Source: Marinobacterium stanieri (GTDB taxonomy: Bacteria > Pseudomonadota > Gammaproteobacteria > Pseudomonadales > Balneatricaceae). Taken from it: a stretch of 64,000 nt of DNA. The notes beneath the pieces are model-generated. The model did no database searches. It was not told the DNA's origin and was given only the letters and a program-made list of their open reading frames with translations. The position numbers were made by a program, and so were the translations under genes. Location of the stretch: assembly GCF_900155945.1 (NCBI RefSeq), contig NZ_FTMN01000002.1:62001-126000 (forward strand). Reading direction: 5' to 3'. Shown here piece after piece: positions 47,663-56,353 of this stretch (within the stretch, counting starts at the first letter, position 1; every line of letters starts with the position of its first letter).

Positions 47663-47991
47663 AGTGCGCCTTTACGTCCTTGATAAAGGCTTATCTTAGG
47701 CAATGATTTTTACCGATACAATGTGGATAGCCGCTCAAGAGGCGCTATAGCTGGCTTTCACACGCCTACTCACATCTACTGTGGATAACACTGTGAAGAT
47801 TTGATTACCAAACGGCGACAGCAGGCATGGTTACTTGCCCAACCTTAGATTGATTACTTTATAACCAGTAGTTTTTGAGCGTTTATATTCAATCAGTTGC
47901 AGACCTGATCGTGCCGATTTTGCGTGCTCGCTGGTGACCAGAAGCATCAGCCGCTATCATACGCAGTCCAATCAGGCAGAGATGGCCGCTC
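47663..47991. other. 329-bp divergent gap between BASS and CDF transporter genes
   Basis: No gene is seen. It contains one exact DnaA box (TGTGGATAA, 47780-47788) and a one-mismatch copy (TGTGGATAG, 47722-47730) in the same orientation. AT-rich stretches occur near 47840-47895. The content is too sparse for a replication origin, and no origin-linked gene is near. Confidence 0.4.
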
Positions 47992-49161
47992 ATGCAGGAA
48001 CAACTTGATCAACGCCGTAAAGCGGCGGAAAAAGTAACGCTCATTGGCGCCGTACTGGATGCGGTCCTGGGTGCCTTGAAAATCGTGATCGGCATTCTGG
48101 CCAACTCCAGCGCCCTTATCGCAGATGGTATCCACTCGCTATCCGATCTTGTCACCGACTTTATGGTGGTCATTGTCCTGCGCCTGTCTCATCGCGGCCC
48201 GGATGACAATCACCCCTGGGGTCATGCCCGCTTTGAAACCGTGGGCACGGTGATACTGGGCGCCCTGCTTGTCGCCGTCGGTGTCACCCTCGCTTACGAT
48301 AGCCTTCAGGCCCTGTTTAACGAGCAGCCTGCTGCAGCACCCACTTGGCCCGCGTTAGTGGTTGCAGCCCTGTCCATCGCCGGCAAGGAGTGGATCTTTC
48401 GCTATACCCTCAATGTGGGTAAAGAGCTGGATTCAGACCTGATCATTGCCAACGCCTGGCACAGCCGCAGCGATGCGCTCTCATCCATTGTTGTCTTCGC
48501 CGCCGTCGCCGGTGCGATGGCCGGCTGGTGGTGGCTGGATGCCCTGGCCGCTGTACTGGTGGCGTTACTGGTCGGCAAGATCGGCTGGGACCTGATTGCC
48601 CGCAGCATCACCGAACTGGTGGATACGGCACTGCCGGACACCAAGGTCGCCAAGCTGCAGGAACAGGCTCTTTCGGTGGATGGGGTACTCAGTGTGCACA
48701 GCTTTAAAAGCCGTCGCATGGGCAATCAGGGCCTGCTGGAGATGCATATACAGGTAGAGCCCCATTTGAGTGCAGCCGAAGGCCATTATATCGGTGATGT
48801 TGTTGTCTCCCGGCTGAAACAACGCTTTGATGATCTCAGCCATATCATCTTCCACATCGATACCTACGATGACGAAGAAGCCGAAGTGGACCCTTCCAGT
48901 CCCGAGCTGCCCTCTCGCCGCTACATCAGCCAGCAGCTGGATGTGCTCCTGGCCAATACATTGAGCCTTGAGCCCGACTACGAGCTGACGCTGTATTACC
49001 ATCCGACCAGTATCGATGTTGAGATCAAGCTTGGAACGACACTGGTGGCATCCCTGCGCCAGCAAAGCCTGACACCTGCCGAGCTGGAACAGCACATCAC
49101 TGAGCAGCTGTCTTCCCAGGGCTGGTTCCGCTCCCTGACGCTTTGGAAACCTGCCGCTTAA
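47992..49161 (+). CDS. Cation diffusion facilitator (CDF) family metal exporter
   Basis: CDF proteins export Zn2+, Fe2+ or Mn2+ in exchange for protons. The 389-residue product has six helices; metal ligands are visible in ADGIHSLSDLVTD (helix 2) and NAWHSRSDALSS (helix 5). A cytoplasmic metallochaperone-like domain (VLSVHSFKSRRMGNQGLLEMHIQV) follows. An extra C-terminal stretch of about 90 residues after the acidic linker (YDDEEAEVDPSSPELPS) is longer than in FieF. Metal specificity is not resolvable here. A hairpin after the stop serves as terminator for the opposing gor. Confidence 0.9.
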   Translation: MQEQLDQRRKAAEKVTLIGAVLDAVLGALKIVIGILANSSALIADGIHSLSDLVTDFMVVIVLRLSHRGPDDNHPWGHARFETVGTVILGALLVAVGVTLAYDSLQALFNEQPAAAPTWPALVVAALSIAGKEWIFRYTLNVGKELDSDLIIANAWHSRSDALSSIVVFAAVAGAMAGWWWLDALAAVLVALLVGKIGWDLIARSITELVDTALPDTKVAKLQEQALSVDGVLSVHSFKSRRMGNQGLLEMHIQVEPHLSAAEGHYIGDVVVSRLKQRFDDLSHIIFHIDTYDDEEAEVDPSSPELPSRRYISQQLDVLLANTLSLEPDYELTLYYHPTSIDVEIKLGTTLVASLRQQSLTPAELEQHITEQLSSQGWFRSLTLWKPAA

Positions 49162-49164
49162 GCA

Positions 49165-49189
49165 TAAAAAAGGCCGCATAAGCGGCCTT
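49165..49189 (-). terminator. Terminator of gor
   Basis: An 8-bp stem (AAGGCCGC / GCGGCCTT) with an ATAA loop has six T on the minus strand, about 35 bp beyond the gor stop. It could also act weakly on the opposite CDF transcript. Confidence 0.8.
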
Positions 49190-49223
49190 GTATATTCAGG
49201 GTGAGGCTAGTAATACAACTCGC

Positions 49224-50579
49224 CTAGCGAACCGGCTGACTCATGGTGACCAGCTCTTCAGCAGCGGTTGGATGGATTCCTATAGTGCTGTCGAAGGTCG
49301 CCTTGGTTGCACCCGCTTTCAGCGCGACACCGATGCCCTGGATAATCTCGCCAGCTTCAGGCCCCACCATGTGTACTCCGAGTACACGGTCGGTCTCGGC
49401 ATCCACAATCATCTTCATCAGGGTACGCTCATCACTGCCACTGAGGGTATGCTTCAGCGGACGGAATTCGGAGCTGAACACCTTAATGTTGCCATGGCGC
49501 TTACGGGCATCTTCTTCGCTTAAACCCACTGTGCCGATGTTGGGCTGACAGAATACGGCGGTCGGGATCAATTCGTAATCCACCTCCGGTGACCCTTGCG
49601 CATACAGGTGACGCACCAGCGCCATGCCTTCTGCCAGCGCCACCGGTGTCAGCTGCACCCGGTCAATTACATCACCAATGGCGTAAATGGAGGGTACAGT
49701 GGTCTGGAACTGCTCATTCACAATCACGGCGCCATTATCACGCGTGGCCACGCCCAGCTGCTCAAGCCCCAGCCCCTTAATATTGGGGACTCGACCCGTT
49801 GCATAGAGCACCTGATCAGCCTCCAGCACTCTGCCATCGGTCAACGTCGCTTCCAGACGGCCATTATCCAGCTTGCGAATAGCGGTAATGTTGCAGTTGA
49901 ACTCCAGCTGTACGCCCTTCTTGGCCACTTCCTGGGCGGTATATTCACGGATTTCCTGATCGAAGCCCCGCAAGAATAGGTCACCACGATATATCAGGTG
50001 TGTGTTGGCACCCAGACCTGCGAAGATCCCGGCAAATTCAACAGCGATATAGCCGCCGCCGACCACCAGCACATCTTCAGGGAAACGCTCCAGGTCGAAC
50101 ACTTCATTCGAGCTGATCACATGCTCGTTCCCCGGGAAGTCAGGGATAAACGGCCAGCCACCGGTGGCCACCAGAATGCGCTCGGAGGAGTAGGTCTTGC
50201 CATTCACTTCAACTTCATGAGGGCCAACAACCCGGGCACGCCCTTCAATCAGGTCACACCCGGCATTCTTCAGCAAATTGGTATAGATACCATTGAGACG
50301 GGCAATTTCACTGGACTTGTTGTCACGCAGACGCGGCCAGTCAAAGCTCACCCCTTCCGCCGTCAGACCAAAACCTTCGGCCTCATGAAAAGACTCGGCG
50401 TAATGAGAGGCATGCACATATAGCTTTTTCGGCACACAGCCGACGTTGACACAGGTACCGCCCAGGTAGCGATCTTCCGCCACCGCGACCCGTACACCTT
50501 CGGCAGCAGCCATGCGCCCGGCTCGCACCCCACCGGAGCCGGCACCGATCACAAACAGATCATAATCAAACTCAGCCAC
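49224..50579 (-). CDS. gor: Glutathione-disulfide reductase
   Basis: Gor keeps glutathione reduced using NADPH and FAD. The 451-residue product begins [21 protein letters not shown] (FAD-binding motif). It has the redox disulfide in [14 protein letters not shown], an NADPH-binding [14 protein letters not shown] and the C-terminal interface motif [13 protein letters not shown] with the active His-Glu. It starts at GTG 50577-50579, with AGGAGG seven bases upstream. xthA is divergent. The leftward hairpin at 49165-49189 ends it. Confidence 0.96.
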   Translation of the reverse strand: MAEFDYDLFVIGAGSGGVRAGRMAAAEGVRVAVAEDRYLGGTCVNVGCVPKKLYVHASHYAESFHEAEGFGLTAEGVSFDWPRLRDNKSSEIARLNGIYTNLLKNAGCDLIEGRARVVGPHEVEVNGKTYSSERILVATGGWPFIPDFPGNEHVISSNEVFDLERFPEDVLVVGGGYIAVEFAGIFAGLGANTHLIYRGDLFLRGFDQEIREYTAQEVAKKGVQLEFNCNITAIRKLDNGRLEATLTDGRVLEADQVLYATGRVPNIKGLGLEQLGVATRDNGAVIVNEQFQTTVPSIYAIGDVIDRVQLTPVALAEGMALVRHLYAQGSPEVDYELIPTAVFCQPNIGTVGLSEEDARKRHGNIKVFSSEFRPLKHTLSGSDERTLMKMIVDAETDRVLGVHMVGPEAGEIIQGIGVALKAGATKATFDSTIGIHPTAAEELVTMSQPVR

Positions 50580-50750
50580 TGGACCTCCTGTTTCTATGCA
50601 TGGTTTTACCCCATTGTAACCAGCGCTTGCACACGGGGACCAATTAAATTCCTGTCATTTGGCGATAGGCAAGCACAATCAACCGGACAGCAGTCACCGC
50701 GATATTTTTTGCTATGATGCCGTTTTTCAAGCGCCAACCGCAGGATGAAT

Positions 50751-51563
50751 ATGAAACTGATCTCCTTCAACACCAACGGCATCAGGGCTCGCATGCACCA
50801 GCTGGAAGCGGTTATTCGCCAGCACCAGCCAGATGTAATCGGCATTCAGGAAACAAAAGTGGCCGATGAGCAGTTCCCGATCGAGCAGATAGAAGCCATG
50901 GGGTACCACGCGGTTTTCCACGGCCAGAAAACCCATTACGGCGTTTGCCTGCTGTCGAAACAGCCCGCACAGAATGTTCAGTATGGTTTTGAAGGTGATG
51001 AGGACGATGCCCAACGCCGCATGATCATGGCGGATTTTGAAGCAGCCGACGGCAGTATCGTTCGAGTACTTAACGGCTATTTCCCACAGGGTGAAAATGT
51101 CGAACACCCGCTCAAATTCCCTGCAAAACGTCGCTTTTACGCCGACCTGCTGAGCCACCTCGAACAACAGGATCCTGACCAGTTACTGGCAGTGATGGGG
51201 GACCTGAATATCTCCCCGACCGACAAGGACATCGGCATTGGCGAGCCCAATCGCAAGCGCTGGCTGCGTACCGGCAAAACCAGCTTCCAGCCGGAAGAAC
51301 GAGAGTGGCTGCAGCGCCTGTATGATTGGGGGCTGGTCGATACCTTCCGACACCTGAATCCGGACGAAGAACGCCGTTTCAGCTGGTTTGATTACCGCAG
51401 CAAGGGGTTTGATGACGACCCCAAGCGTGGCCTGCGTATCGATGCCATCATGACCACCCGCCCACTGCTGGAGCGTTGTGAGGATGCCGGAATCGACTAC
51501 GATATCCGCGCCATGGAAAAGCCGTCCGATCATGCTCCGGTCTGGGCCAGCTTCAAGTTTTAG
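50751..51563 (+). CDS. xthA: Exodeoxyribonuclease III / AP endonuclease
   Basis: XthA cleaves at abasic sites and removes 3'-blocking groups in base excision repair. The 270-residue product starts [14 protein letters not shown]. It has the Mg2+ Glu in IGIQETKV, the catalytic [14 protein letters not shown] and the terminal [10 protein letters not shown] (catalytic His). All the residues of the exonuclease III fold are in place. ATG 50751 is preferred to ATG 50745, since AGGA lies five bases before the former. It is divergent from gor and convergent with the tandem Usp gene. Confidence 0.95.
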   Translation: MKLISFNTNGIRARMHQLEAVIRQHQPDVIGIQETKVADEQFPIEQIEAMGYHAVFHGQKTHYGVCLLSKQPAQNVQYGFEGDEDDAQRRMIMADFEAADGSIVRVLNGYFPQGENVEHPLKFPAKRRFYADLLSHLEQQDPDQLLAVMGDLNISPTDKDIGIGEPNRKRWLRTGKTSFQPEEREWLQRLYDWGLVDTFRHLNPDEERRFSWFDYRSKGFDDDPKRGLRIDAIMTTRPLLERCEDAGIDYDIRAMEKPSDHAPVWASFKF

Positions 51564-51579
51564 CAGGCTGTAAACCCTG

Positions 51580-52518
51580 TCAGAACTCATCCACCGGACA
51601 GTGAAAGCTGTCCGGCTTGAGTACCATCAAGTCACAACTGACCCGTTCCAGCAAACGCTCGGCCGAGCTGCCCAGTAACAGCCGATCAACAAACCCGCGC
51701 GCAAGACTCCCCATCACCAGTACATCTACGCCAATGCGCTCACTCCATTCAGGCACACACTGACTCAGTTCGCCTTCCAGCAAGTGGACACAGGGGTCAT
51801 CAATGGACAGGTTCAGCGGACTAATCAAGGCCTGGATACGTGCTCTGTGATCGGCACGCACTTTTTTCTGCAACTGCTCATAATCCATGACCAGGTGCTC
51901 ATCGAAAATCGCCGAATGTGGCAGGGTCTGATACACATGCAGCACATGTAACTCGCCGTCGACCTGTTCCGCCAATCGCTGTGCATGGGTCAGGATCAAC
52001 TGATCCAGCTCTGCCGTTTCGTCATCCAGGTGAAAGGGGTCGATGGTCGCGGCGATAATGGGGCGCTCGTTCCAGTGCTGCTTTTTGCTCAACAACAGGG
52101 GCGCAGGGCACAGCCGTAACAAGCGCCACTCAGGTGCACCGAGAATACGCTGTAACAGATCCGGGTGTGTGTCCGGTGCGTGCATGACCAGGTCCGGCTT
52201 ATAGCGCATGACCTTGCGCACCAGCGTCTCGGCTTCATCCCGCCCCCAGCTCACATCGGCTCCGGCCTTTACACCCAGCTGCTCCAGCTTATCGGTATGT
52301 GACTGCAGCCCTTTTTCGATCTGACGCAGCAATGACTGAATCGCATGCTGATGCTTTTCGGGATCAAACAAGGTGCTGCCTTCAACGGCTGCCGAGTAAT
52401 GATGGCTGAACAGCTCCACCTGGGAATCGGCCTGCAGCAATTTTCGCAGTTTCACCAGCAACTCACCGCGATGCTCATCCTGTTTCAGGTGCACCAGAAA
52501 ACGCGCGTAGGATTCCAT
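51580..52518 (-). CDS. uspE: Tandem-domain universal stress protein (UspE-like)
   Basis: The roughly 312-residue protein has two Usp domains in tandem, as in UspE. Domain 1 spans about 1-150 (PDLVMHAPDTHPDLLQRI) and domain 2 about 155-310 (DVLVMGSLARGFVDRLLLGSSAERLLERVSCDLMVLK, the ATP-type motif G-x2-G/x-G-S). Translation starts at ATG 52516-52518, six bases after AGGAGG. An Anr-like box lies 62 bp upstream in the gap shared with a diguanylate cyclase gene. Tandem Usp proteins are known Anr targets in Pseudomonas, so low-oxygen induction is a reasonable inference. Confidence 0.85.
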   Translation of the reverse strand: MESYARFLVHLKQDEHRGELLVKLRKLLQADSQVELFSHHYSAAVEGSTLFDPEKHQHAIQSLLRQIEKGLQSHTDKLEQLGVKAGADVSWGRDEAETLVRKVMRYKPDLVMHAPDTHPDLLQRILGAPEWRLLRLCPAPLLLSKKQHWNERPIIAATIDPFHLDDETAELDQLILTHAQRLAEQVDGELHVLHVYQTLPHSAIFDEHLVMDYEQLQKKVRADHRARIQALISPLNLSIDDPCVHLLEGELSQCVPEWSERIGVDVLVMGSLARGFVDRLLLGSSAERLLERVSCDLMVLKPDSFHCPVDEF

Positions 52519-52579
52519 ATAACCCCCTCCTGTATTCACTCAGCATAGCCAGCAATAGCACAAGTTCCCAACCGTTCAA

Positions 52580-52593
52580 CTGATGTATATCAA
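52580..52593. promoter_or_regulatory. Anr/Fnr-like box in uspE / cyclase divergent gap
   Basis: CTGATGTATATCAA differs from TTGAT-N4-ATCAA at one base. Toward uspE, a weak -10 (TATTGC) sits near -41.5 geometry. Toward the cyclase, TATTAT at 52619-52624 would put the box centre near -44. It may act on either gene or on both. Confidence 0.6.
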
Positions 52594-52659
52594 ACGCGAG
52601 TCCTGCCCCCAAGCATGCTATTATTCACCTTTCGTTCATGTTCTGGAGCCGGGAACCGA

Positions 52660-53940
52660 GTGCTGCTCAGGATCATATTGACAGCCATACCACTCATTTT
52701 GCTGCCCTTGCCCTTGATATTCGAGAGCAGGCTGCTGCAGCTGAGTGATGACCAGCAGCTCATGATCCGCACCCTGCCCCTGCTGTTAACGCTGGTTGTC
52801 GTGTTGCTGGGACTGGGCCTGAAACATTACCGTGCAGTCTGGCTCAGCCTTCACCTGGTACTGGCCGGTGCCATGTTGCAACTCTTGGCCGCACAATCCG
52901 CCACCAATCCGGCACAGTATATGACTCTGCTGCTGGCCAGCCTGATCTGGCCGGTACTGCAGTGGGTCATTCTGTTACTGCCAGACCGCCACCTGCTGTC
53001 ACGCAACGGCATGCGCCGCCTCTGCCTGCTGGCAGGCCCCTACGCTTCGCTGCTGTTGCTTTGGCACTACGCACCACTGACACTGACCGAATGGCTGCTG
53101 GCACTGCCTCCAGTGCTGATTGAGTACACCTTCACCGGACTGACACTAAGCCACGGCGCGCTGGTTTGGAACCTTGTCTGGCTGGCTCTGTGCCTGGGCT
53201 TTTTGCGCAGCCGCCCACTGGACACACTGGTGACACTGACTCTATCCATCGCCATGTTACTGAGCCTGGCCAAACCGGATTTACCCCTCATTGGCAGCCT
53301 GTACCAGGTACTGTCACAACTGATCTTGATCGGAGCCCTGGTTCACCATGGCTACAGCATGGCTTTCCTCGATACGTTGACAGGCGTACCGGGCCGCCGT
53401 GCCCTGGAGCATTATTTGCAGACACCCGGCCGCCAGTATGTGATTGCCATGCTCGATATCGACCACTTCAAACAGTTCAACGATCGCTACGGCCACGATA
53501 CCGGCGACCAGGTATTGCGGATGGTTGCCTCCCAGCTCAACACGGTACAGGCCGGCGGCCGACTTTTCCGCTATGGCGGCGAGGAGTTCACGGTGGTATT
53601 TCGCCGGCGCAGCGAGGCCGAGGCCCTGCCGGCCCTGGAAACCATCAGGGAAAAGGTCGCCAGTTACCCGCTGGCTATTCGCGATGCCAAACGGCCGAAA
53701 AGCAATGAGAAGGGTCGCCAGAAAAGAGGCAAGGATGCGCAGAATAAGGTGGTGAATGTCACCATCAGCATTGGCGCCTGTGAAAACCAGCCGGACGAAA
53801 CACCGACTCAAGTTATTAAACGTGCAGACCAGGCGCTGTATATGGCCAAGGAGCAGGGTCGAAACTGTGTTCGCACCGGACGCGAACGGCCCCGGCAGAA
53901 ACGCCGGAGCCGTACTGATTTCGCACGGGAAACCGCCTAG
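52660..53940 (+). CDS. Membrane-bound diguanylate cyclase (GGDEF)
   Basis: The protein has roughly 426 residues. The first 245 or so form about seven or eight membrane helices with no known sensory family, and a C-terminal GGDEF domain makes c-di-GMP from GTP. The active site reads RYGGEEFTVVF and the substrate motif LDIDHFKQFNDRYGHDTGD is complete, so the domain looks active. An RxxD inhibitory site is not evident. Translation may start at GTG 52660, after GGAG, or ATG 52615. The latter would lie on top of a -10-like element. It converges with the NCS2-like gene, overlapping stops by 4 bp. Confidence 0.88.
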   Translation: MLLRIILTAIPLILLPLPLIFESRLLQLSDDQQLMIRTLPLLLTLVVVLLGLGLKHYRAVWLSLHLVLAGAMLQLLAAQSATNPAQYMTLLLASLIWPVLQWVILLLPDRHLLSRNGMRRLCLLAGPYASLLLLWHYAPLTLTEWLLALPPVLIEYTFTGLTLSHGALVWNLVWLALCLGFLRSRPLDTLVTLTLSIAMLLSLAKPDLPLIGSLYQVLSQLILIGALVHHGYSMAFLDTLTGVPGRRALEHYLQTPGRQYVIAMLDIDHFKQFNDRYGHDTGDQVLRMVASQLNTVQAGGRLFRYGGEEFTVVFRRRSEAEALPALETIREKVASYPLAIRDAKRPKSNEKGRQKRGKDAQNKVVNVTISIGACENQPDETPTQVIKRADQALYMAKEQGRNCVRTGRERPRQKRRSRTDFARETA

Positions 53941-55340
53941 CGGTTGCCGTACTCCTCTGCCCGCTCCTCAATATGGATCGGCTCTTCCGGGGCTTCATCT
54001 GCATGTTCCTGCAGCGCCTTCTTCGAGCGCTTCTCGAACAGCAGGTAAAGCAGCACACCCACGGCCAATCCATAGGCAGCACCGTATACTGACAACACAA
54101 CGCCCATGGTGCCCGCCACCCCCATGGAGGTGGCGTTATCAATCTGCTCAACACCCACACTGATACACAGGTAACCGGTGATCAACAGGGTCAGTGACAG
54201 CGCAATCGGCAGCACCGGCTTGAACACAGTCACCAGCGGCAGCATGAACAGTGCGATAAAGCCCACAATCCAGAAGATGCTGGCACCACTGTAGATGGTA
54301 TCCATGGCTTTACGGCCATAACGATAGCGCTCGGCAATGGTCGCCATTGCACCGGTAAACAGCGGACCCGCCAGGCCCGGGTACGGCGCCAGCAGTGAGT
54401 GCAACAGGTTACGCAGTGCAGTAATCAGGTGCACGCGATCCACGTTCACTTCAATCTTTTCATCGGGACGCAGGTGGTCGACGCGATCCAGCAGGCTCTT
54501 GCCCACAATGATGTCACCGAAGGCGATGATATAGGCAATAATCGCTGTCGGTACCGCCATCCAGATCACTTCAATTGACGGCAAACCAACCCCGAACACC
54601 GTGTAATCCAGCATCTTGTCAAACGCCGGTGAAGTCAGACCGAACTGCACATCCGGAATCGGGTATTCACCCGCTACCCAGCCAATGACCATGGCCACAA
54701 TGGCACCCGGTACCATGCCGTAACCGGCGATAATGCGTGCCCAGCGGTGCTTTTCCGTCCAGTCACGGAATGACAGGGAGAACAGGATGTAACCGGTGAC
54801 AGCACCACCAATGATCAGCGAAATCGGCGTCTGTGCCAGACGACCACCTTCGACTATCTCACCGGAAATGGCCGCAATACCCGCCCCCATCAAGATGCCG
54901 CCCTTGATGGATGCCGGAAACAGTTCCACCAGCTTACTGCCCAGGCGCGTTACACCAAGCACAAAGAAGATCAGCGTCACCACCAGCTGCAGACCGATCA
55001 GTGCACGGATTGCATCGGGGCCCGGTTCAAAATTGCCCAGGTACAAACCGACCACCGGAATGGCCGGTGTAATCCAGCCCGGCACCATGGGTACACCCAG
55101 GATTGTCGGCAACATGAACCCAAGGCCGCAGACAACAACGAAAGCCAGAGCAACGTCGTAGGGCAAGCCAAGATATTTTTCCAGCAGGGGAATCATTGCC
55201 ATGCCGACCACAAACATGATCAGCGCCTGAATAGTCTCAGGCCACTCCCAGCGGTGATGAATAAAGGGTAAGCGGACCTTGAAGGGTCCCATTTTCCAGT
55301 ACGGGTGTTCGGCACCGTGCTCACGCCGGTAAATGCCCAT
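53937..55340 (-). CDS. NCS2-family (xanthine/uracil permease-like) transporter
   Basis: This 467-residue protein has about fourteen helices. After a charged N-terminal segment (GIYRREHGAEHPYWKM) come LGFMLPTILGVPMVPGWITPAIP and the later APYPGLAGPLFTGAMATIAER, as in NCS2 permeases. The usual ligand-binding signature Q-N-x-G-x4-T-x-V is not found, so this is a divergent member and the substrate is open. The C-terminal tail is acidic. It faces an ArsR-type regulator with a 32-bp inverted repeat between them, so it may be that regulator's target. Confidence 0.72.
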   Translation of the reverse strand: MGIYRREHGAEHPYWKMGPFKVRLPFIHHRWEWPETIQALIMFVVGMAMIPLLEKYLGLPYDVALAFVVVCGLGFMLPTILGVPMVPGWITPAIPVVGLYLGNFEPGPDAIRALIGLQLVVTLIFFVLGVTRLGSKLVELFPASIKGGILMGAGIAAISGEIVEGGRLAQTPISLIIGGAVTGYILFSLSFRDWTEKHRWARIIAGYGMVPGAIVAMVIGWVAGEYPIPDVQFGLTSPAFDKMLDYTVFGVGLPSIEVIWMAVPTAIIAYIIAFGDIIVGKSLLDRVDHLRPDEKIEVNVDRVHLITALRNLLHSLLAPYPGLAGPLFTGAMATIAERYRYGRKAMDTIYSGASIFWIVGFIALFMLPLVTVFKPVLPIALSLTLLITGYLCISVGVEQIDNATSMGVAGTMGVVLSVYGAAYGLAVGVLLYLLFEKRSKKALQEHADEAPEEPIHIEERAEEYGNR

Positions 55341-55450
55341 AGTTGCTTCCTTGTTGTGCTCTCGAAGATAAATGGCAGCCAGTAATAGGTAAATTCCCCT
55401 ACCATCTCAGCTGGGCACGAAAGGTAAAGCGGACACCGAAATAAGTCGAG

Positions 55451-55492
55451 TTGTCGACAATCAACTTTAGTCGCTAATACAACTAAAGTTGA
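55451..55492. promoter_or_regulatory. Perfect 11-bp inverted repeat (possible operator) and adjacent palindrome
   Basis: TCAACTTTAGT (55461-55471) and ACTAAAGTTGA (55482-55492) are exact reverse complements separated by 10 bp. Immediately before them lies the 10-bp palindrome TTGTCGACAA (55451-55460). The repeat sits between the NCS2-like gene and the ArsR regulator, with no T-run to make a terminator, so an operator is the best reading. Confidence 0.7.
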
Positions 55493-55512
55493 CGTGGGTA
55501 TTGTAAAAGCCC

Positions 55513-55559
55513 TTACTATATACGGGTTATATTTATATGACGCCTTCGTATATTAGTAA
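55513..55559. promoter_or_regulatory. Second, imperfect inverted repeat upstream of the ArsR gene
   Basis: TTACTATATACG (55513-55524) and CGTATATTAGTAA (55547-55559) are reverse complements except for one extra base. This 23-bp-spaced AT-rich pair lies between the exact repeat and the ArsR start. A TATAAT (55598-55603) follows. Confidence 0.5.
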
Positions 55560-55623
55560 AATAGGATCAAAGCCGGGATTGGGATAAAATCTCCCCATAT
55601 AATAAGAGCTTGGAGTACAGCAA

Positions 55624-55974
55624 TTGACTGACATCGCGACCCGCCCCACCAATGCACAGGCACTGCCGCAGGACAGCCTGGAGCTGATGAAAGAAAACGC
55701 AGCCGCTGCTGCCAAGTTGATGCGGGTATTGGGCAATGACAGCCGACTGCTGATCCTGTGCTATCTCGATGGCAAGGAGCTGTCCGTATCCGAGCTGAAC
55801 CGCTGTCTCGACTTGAGCCAGTCAGCCCTGTCACAGCACCTGGCAGTGCTGCGTCGCGATGGTCTGGTGCGTACACGCCGCGAATCCCAAACCATTTACT
55901 ACTCGCTCAATGGTGATACTGCCATCACCATCATCCGCACGCTGCACGAGCTCTTTTGTCCGGACGGTCACTGA
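55624..55974 (+). CDS. bigR: ArsR-family regulator, BigR/SqrR type persulfide sensor
   Basis: This 116-residue winged-helix protein has the ArsR core LSVSELNRCLDLSQSALSQHLAVLRRDGLVRTRRE. Cys46 (LILCYL) and Cys112 (LFCPDGH) are 66 residues apart, the same separation as the sensing pair of BigR/SqrR, which release DNA on forming a di- or tetrasulfide under persulfide stress. Cys61 is extra. Metal-site patterns of other ArsR proteins (CVC) are absent. It starts at TTG 55624, eight bases after GGAG. It lies downstream of two inverted repeats and is divergent from the NCS2-like permease. BigR-type identity is a strong inference, not proof. Confidence 0.82.
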   Translation: MTDIATRPTNAQALPQDSLELMKENAAAAAKLMRVLGNDSRLLILCYLDGKELSVSELNRCLDLSQSALSQHLAVLRRDGLVRTRRESQTIYYSLNGDTAITIIRTLHELFCPDGH

Positions 55975-56023
55975 GCACACCCGCATGCCCCCACGGCCTG
56001 CTTCAGATGACCTTACACTGACG

Positions 56024-56353
56024 TCAGAGCAACAAGCCGGTTTGCGTCAGAAACATGTACAGTCCCGTTCCCGATAGAATACTCACCAGGGGATTGCGCC
56101 ACATCAGGTGCAGTACAGCCACCACGGCCAGCGCAACCAGTGATGGCAGCAAACGCTCGCCGGTCACCAGTGCATCCTTCAACGCATACATGAGCAGCAA
56201 CACCATCAGAACCGGAGGCAGGTACCGCCCCAGATGCTTGAGCAGAGGATGCTCCGCCCAACGGTAGAGCAGCACAAAGGGCAGCAACCGAGTCAGGAAT
56301 GTGGCAAGGGTCGCCACAACGATGAACGTCAGAAGATACGCAGACGATTCCAC
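56024..56353 (-). CDS. azlD: AzlD family branched-chain amino acid exporter subunit
   Basis: AzlD is the small four-helix partner of AzlC in exporting branched-chain amino acids or azaleucine. The 109-residue product has LTFIVVATLATFLTRLLPFVLL, PPVLMVLLLMYALKD and NPLVSILSGTGLYMFL. It starts at GTG 56351-56353, with GGGGAGG six bases upstream. Its start overlaps the azlC end by 25 bp, so both subunits are coupled. Confidence 0.9.
   Translation of the reverse strand: MESSAYLLTFIVVATLATFLTRLLPFVLLYRWAEHPLLKHLGRYLPPVLMVLLLMYALKDALVTGERLLPSLVALAVVAVLHLMWRNPLVSILSGTGLYMFLTQTGLLL

Noticed and set aside
47663-47991. Replication origin at the two DnaA boxes
   Set aside because: Only two boxes, no nearby dnaA, dnaN or gidA, and no clear AT-rich unwinding region.
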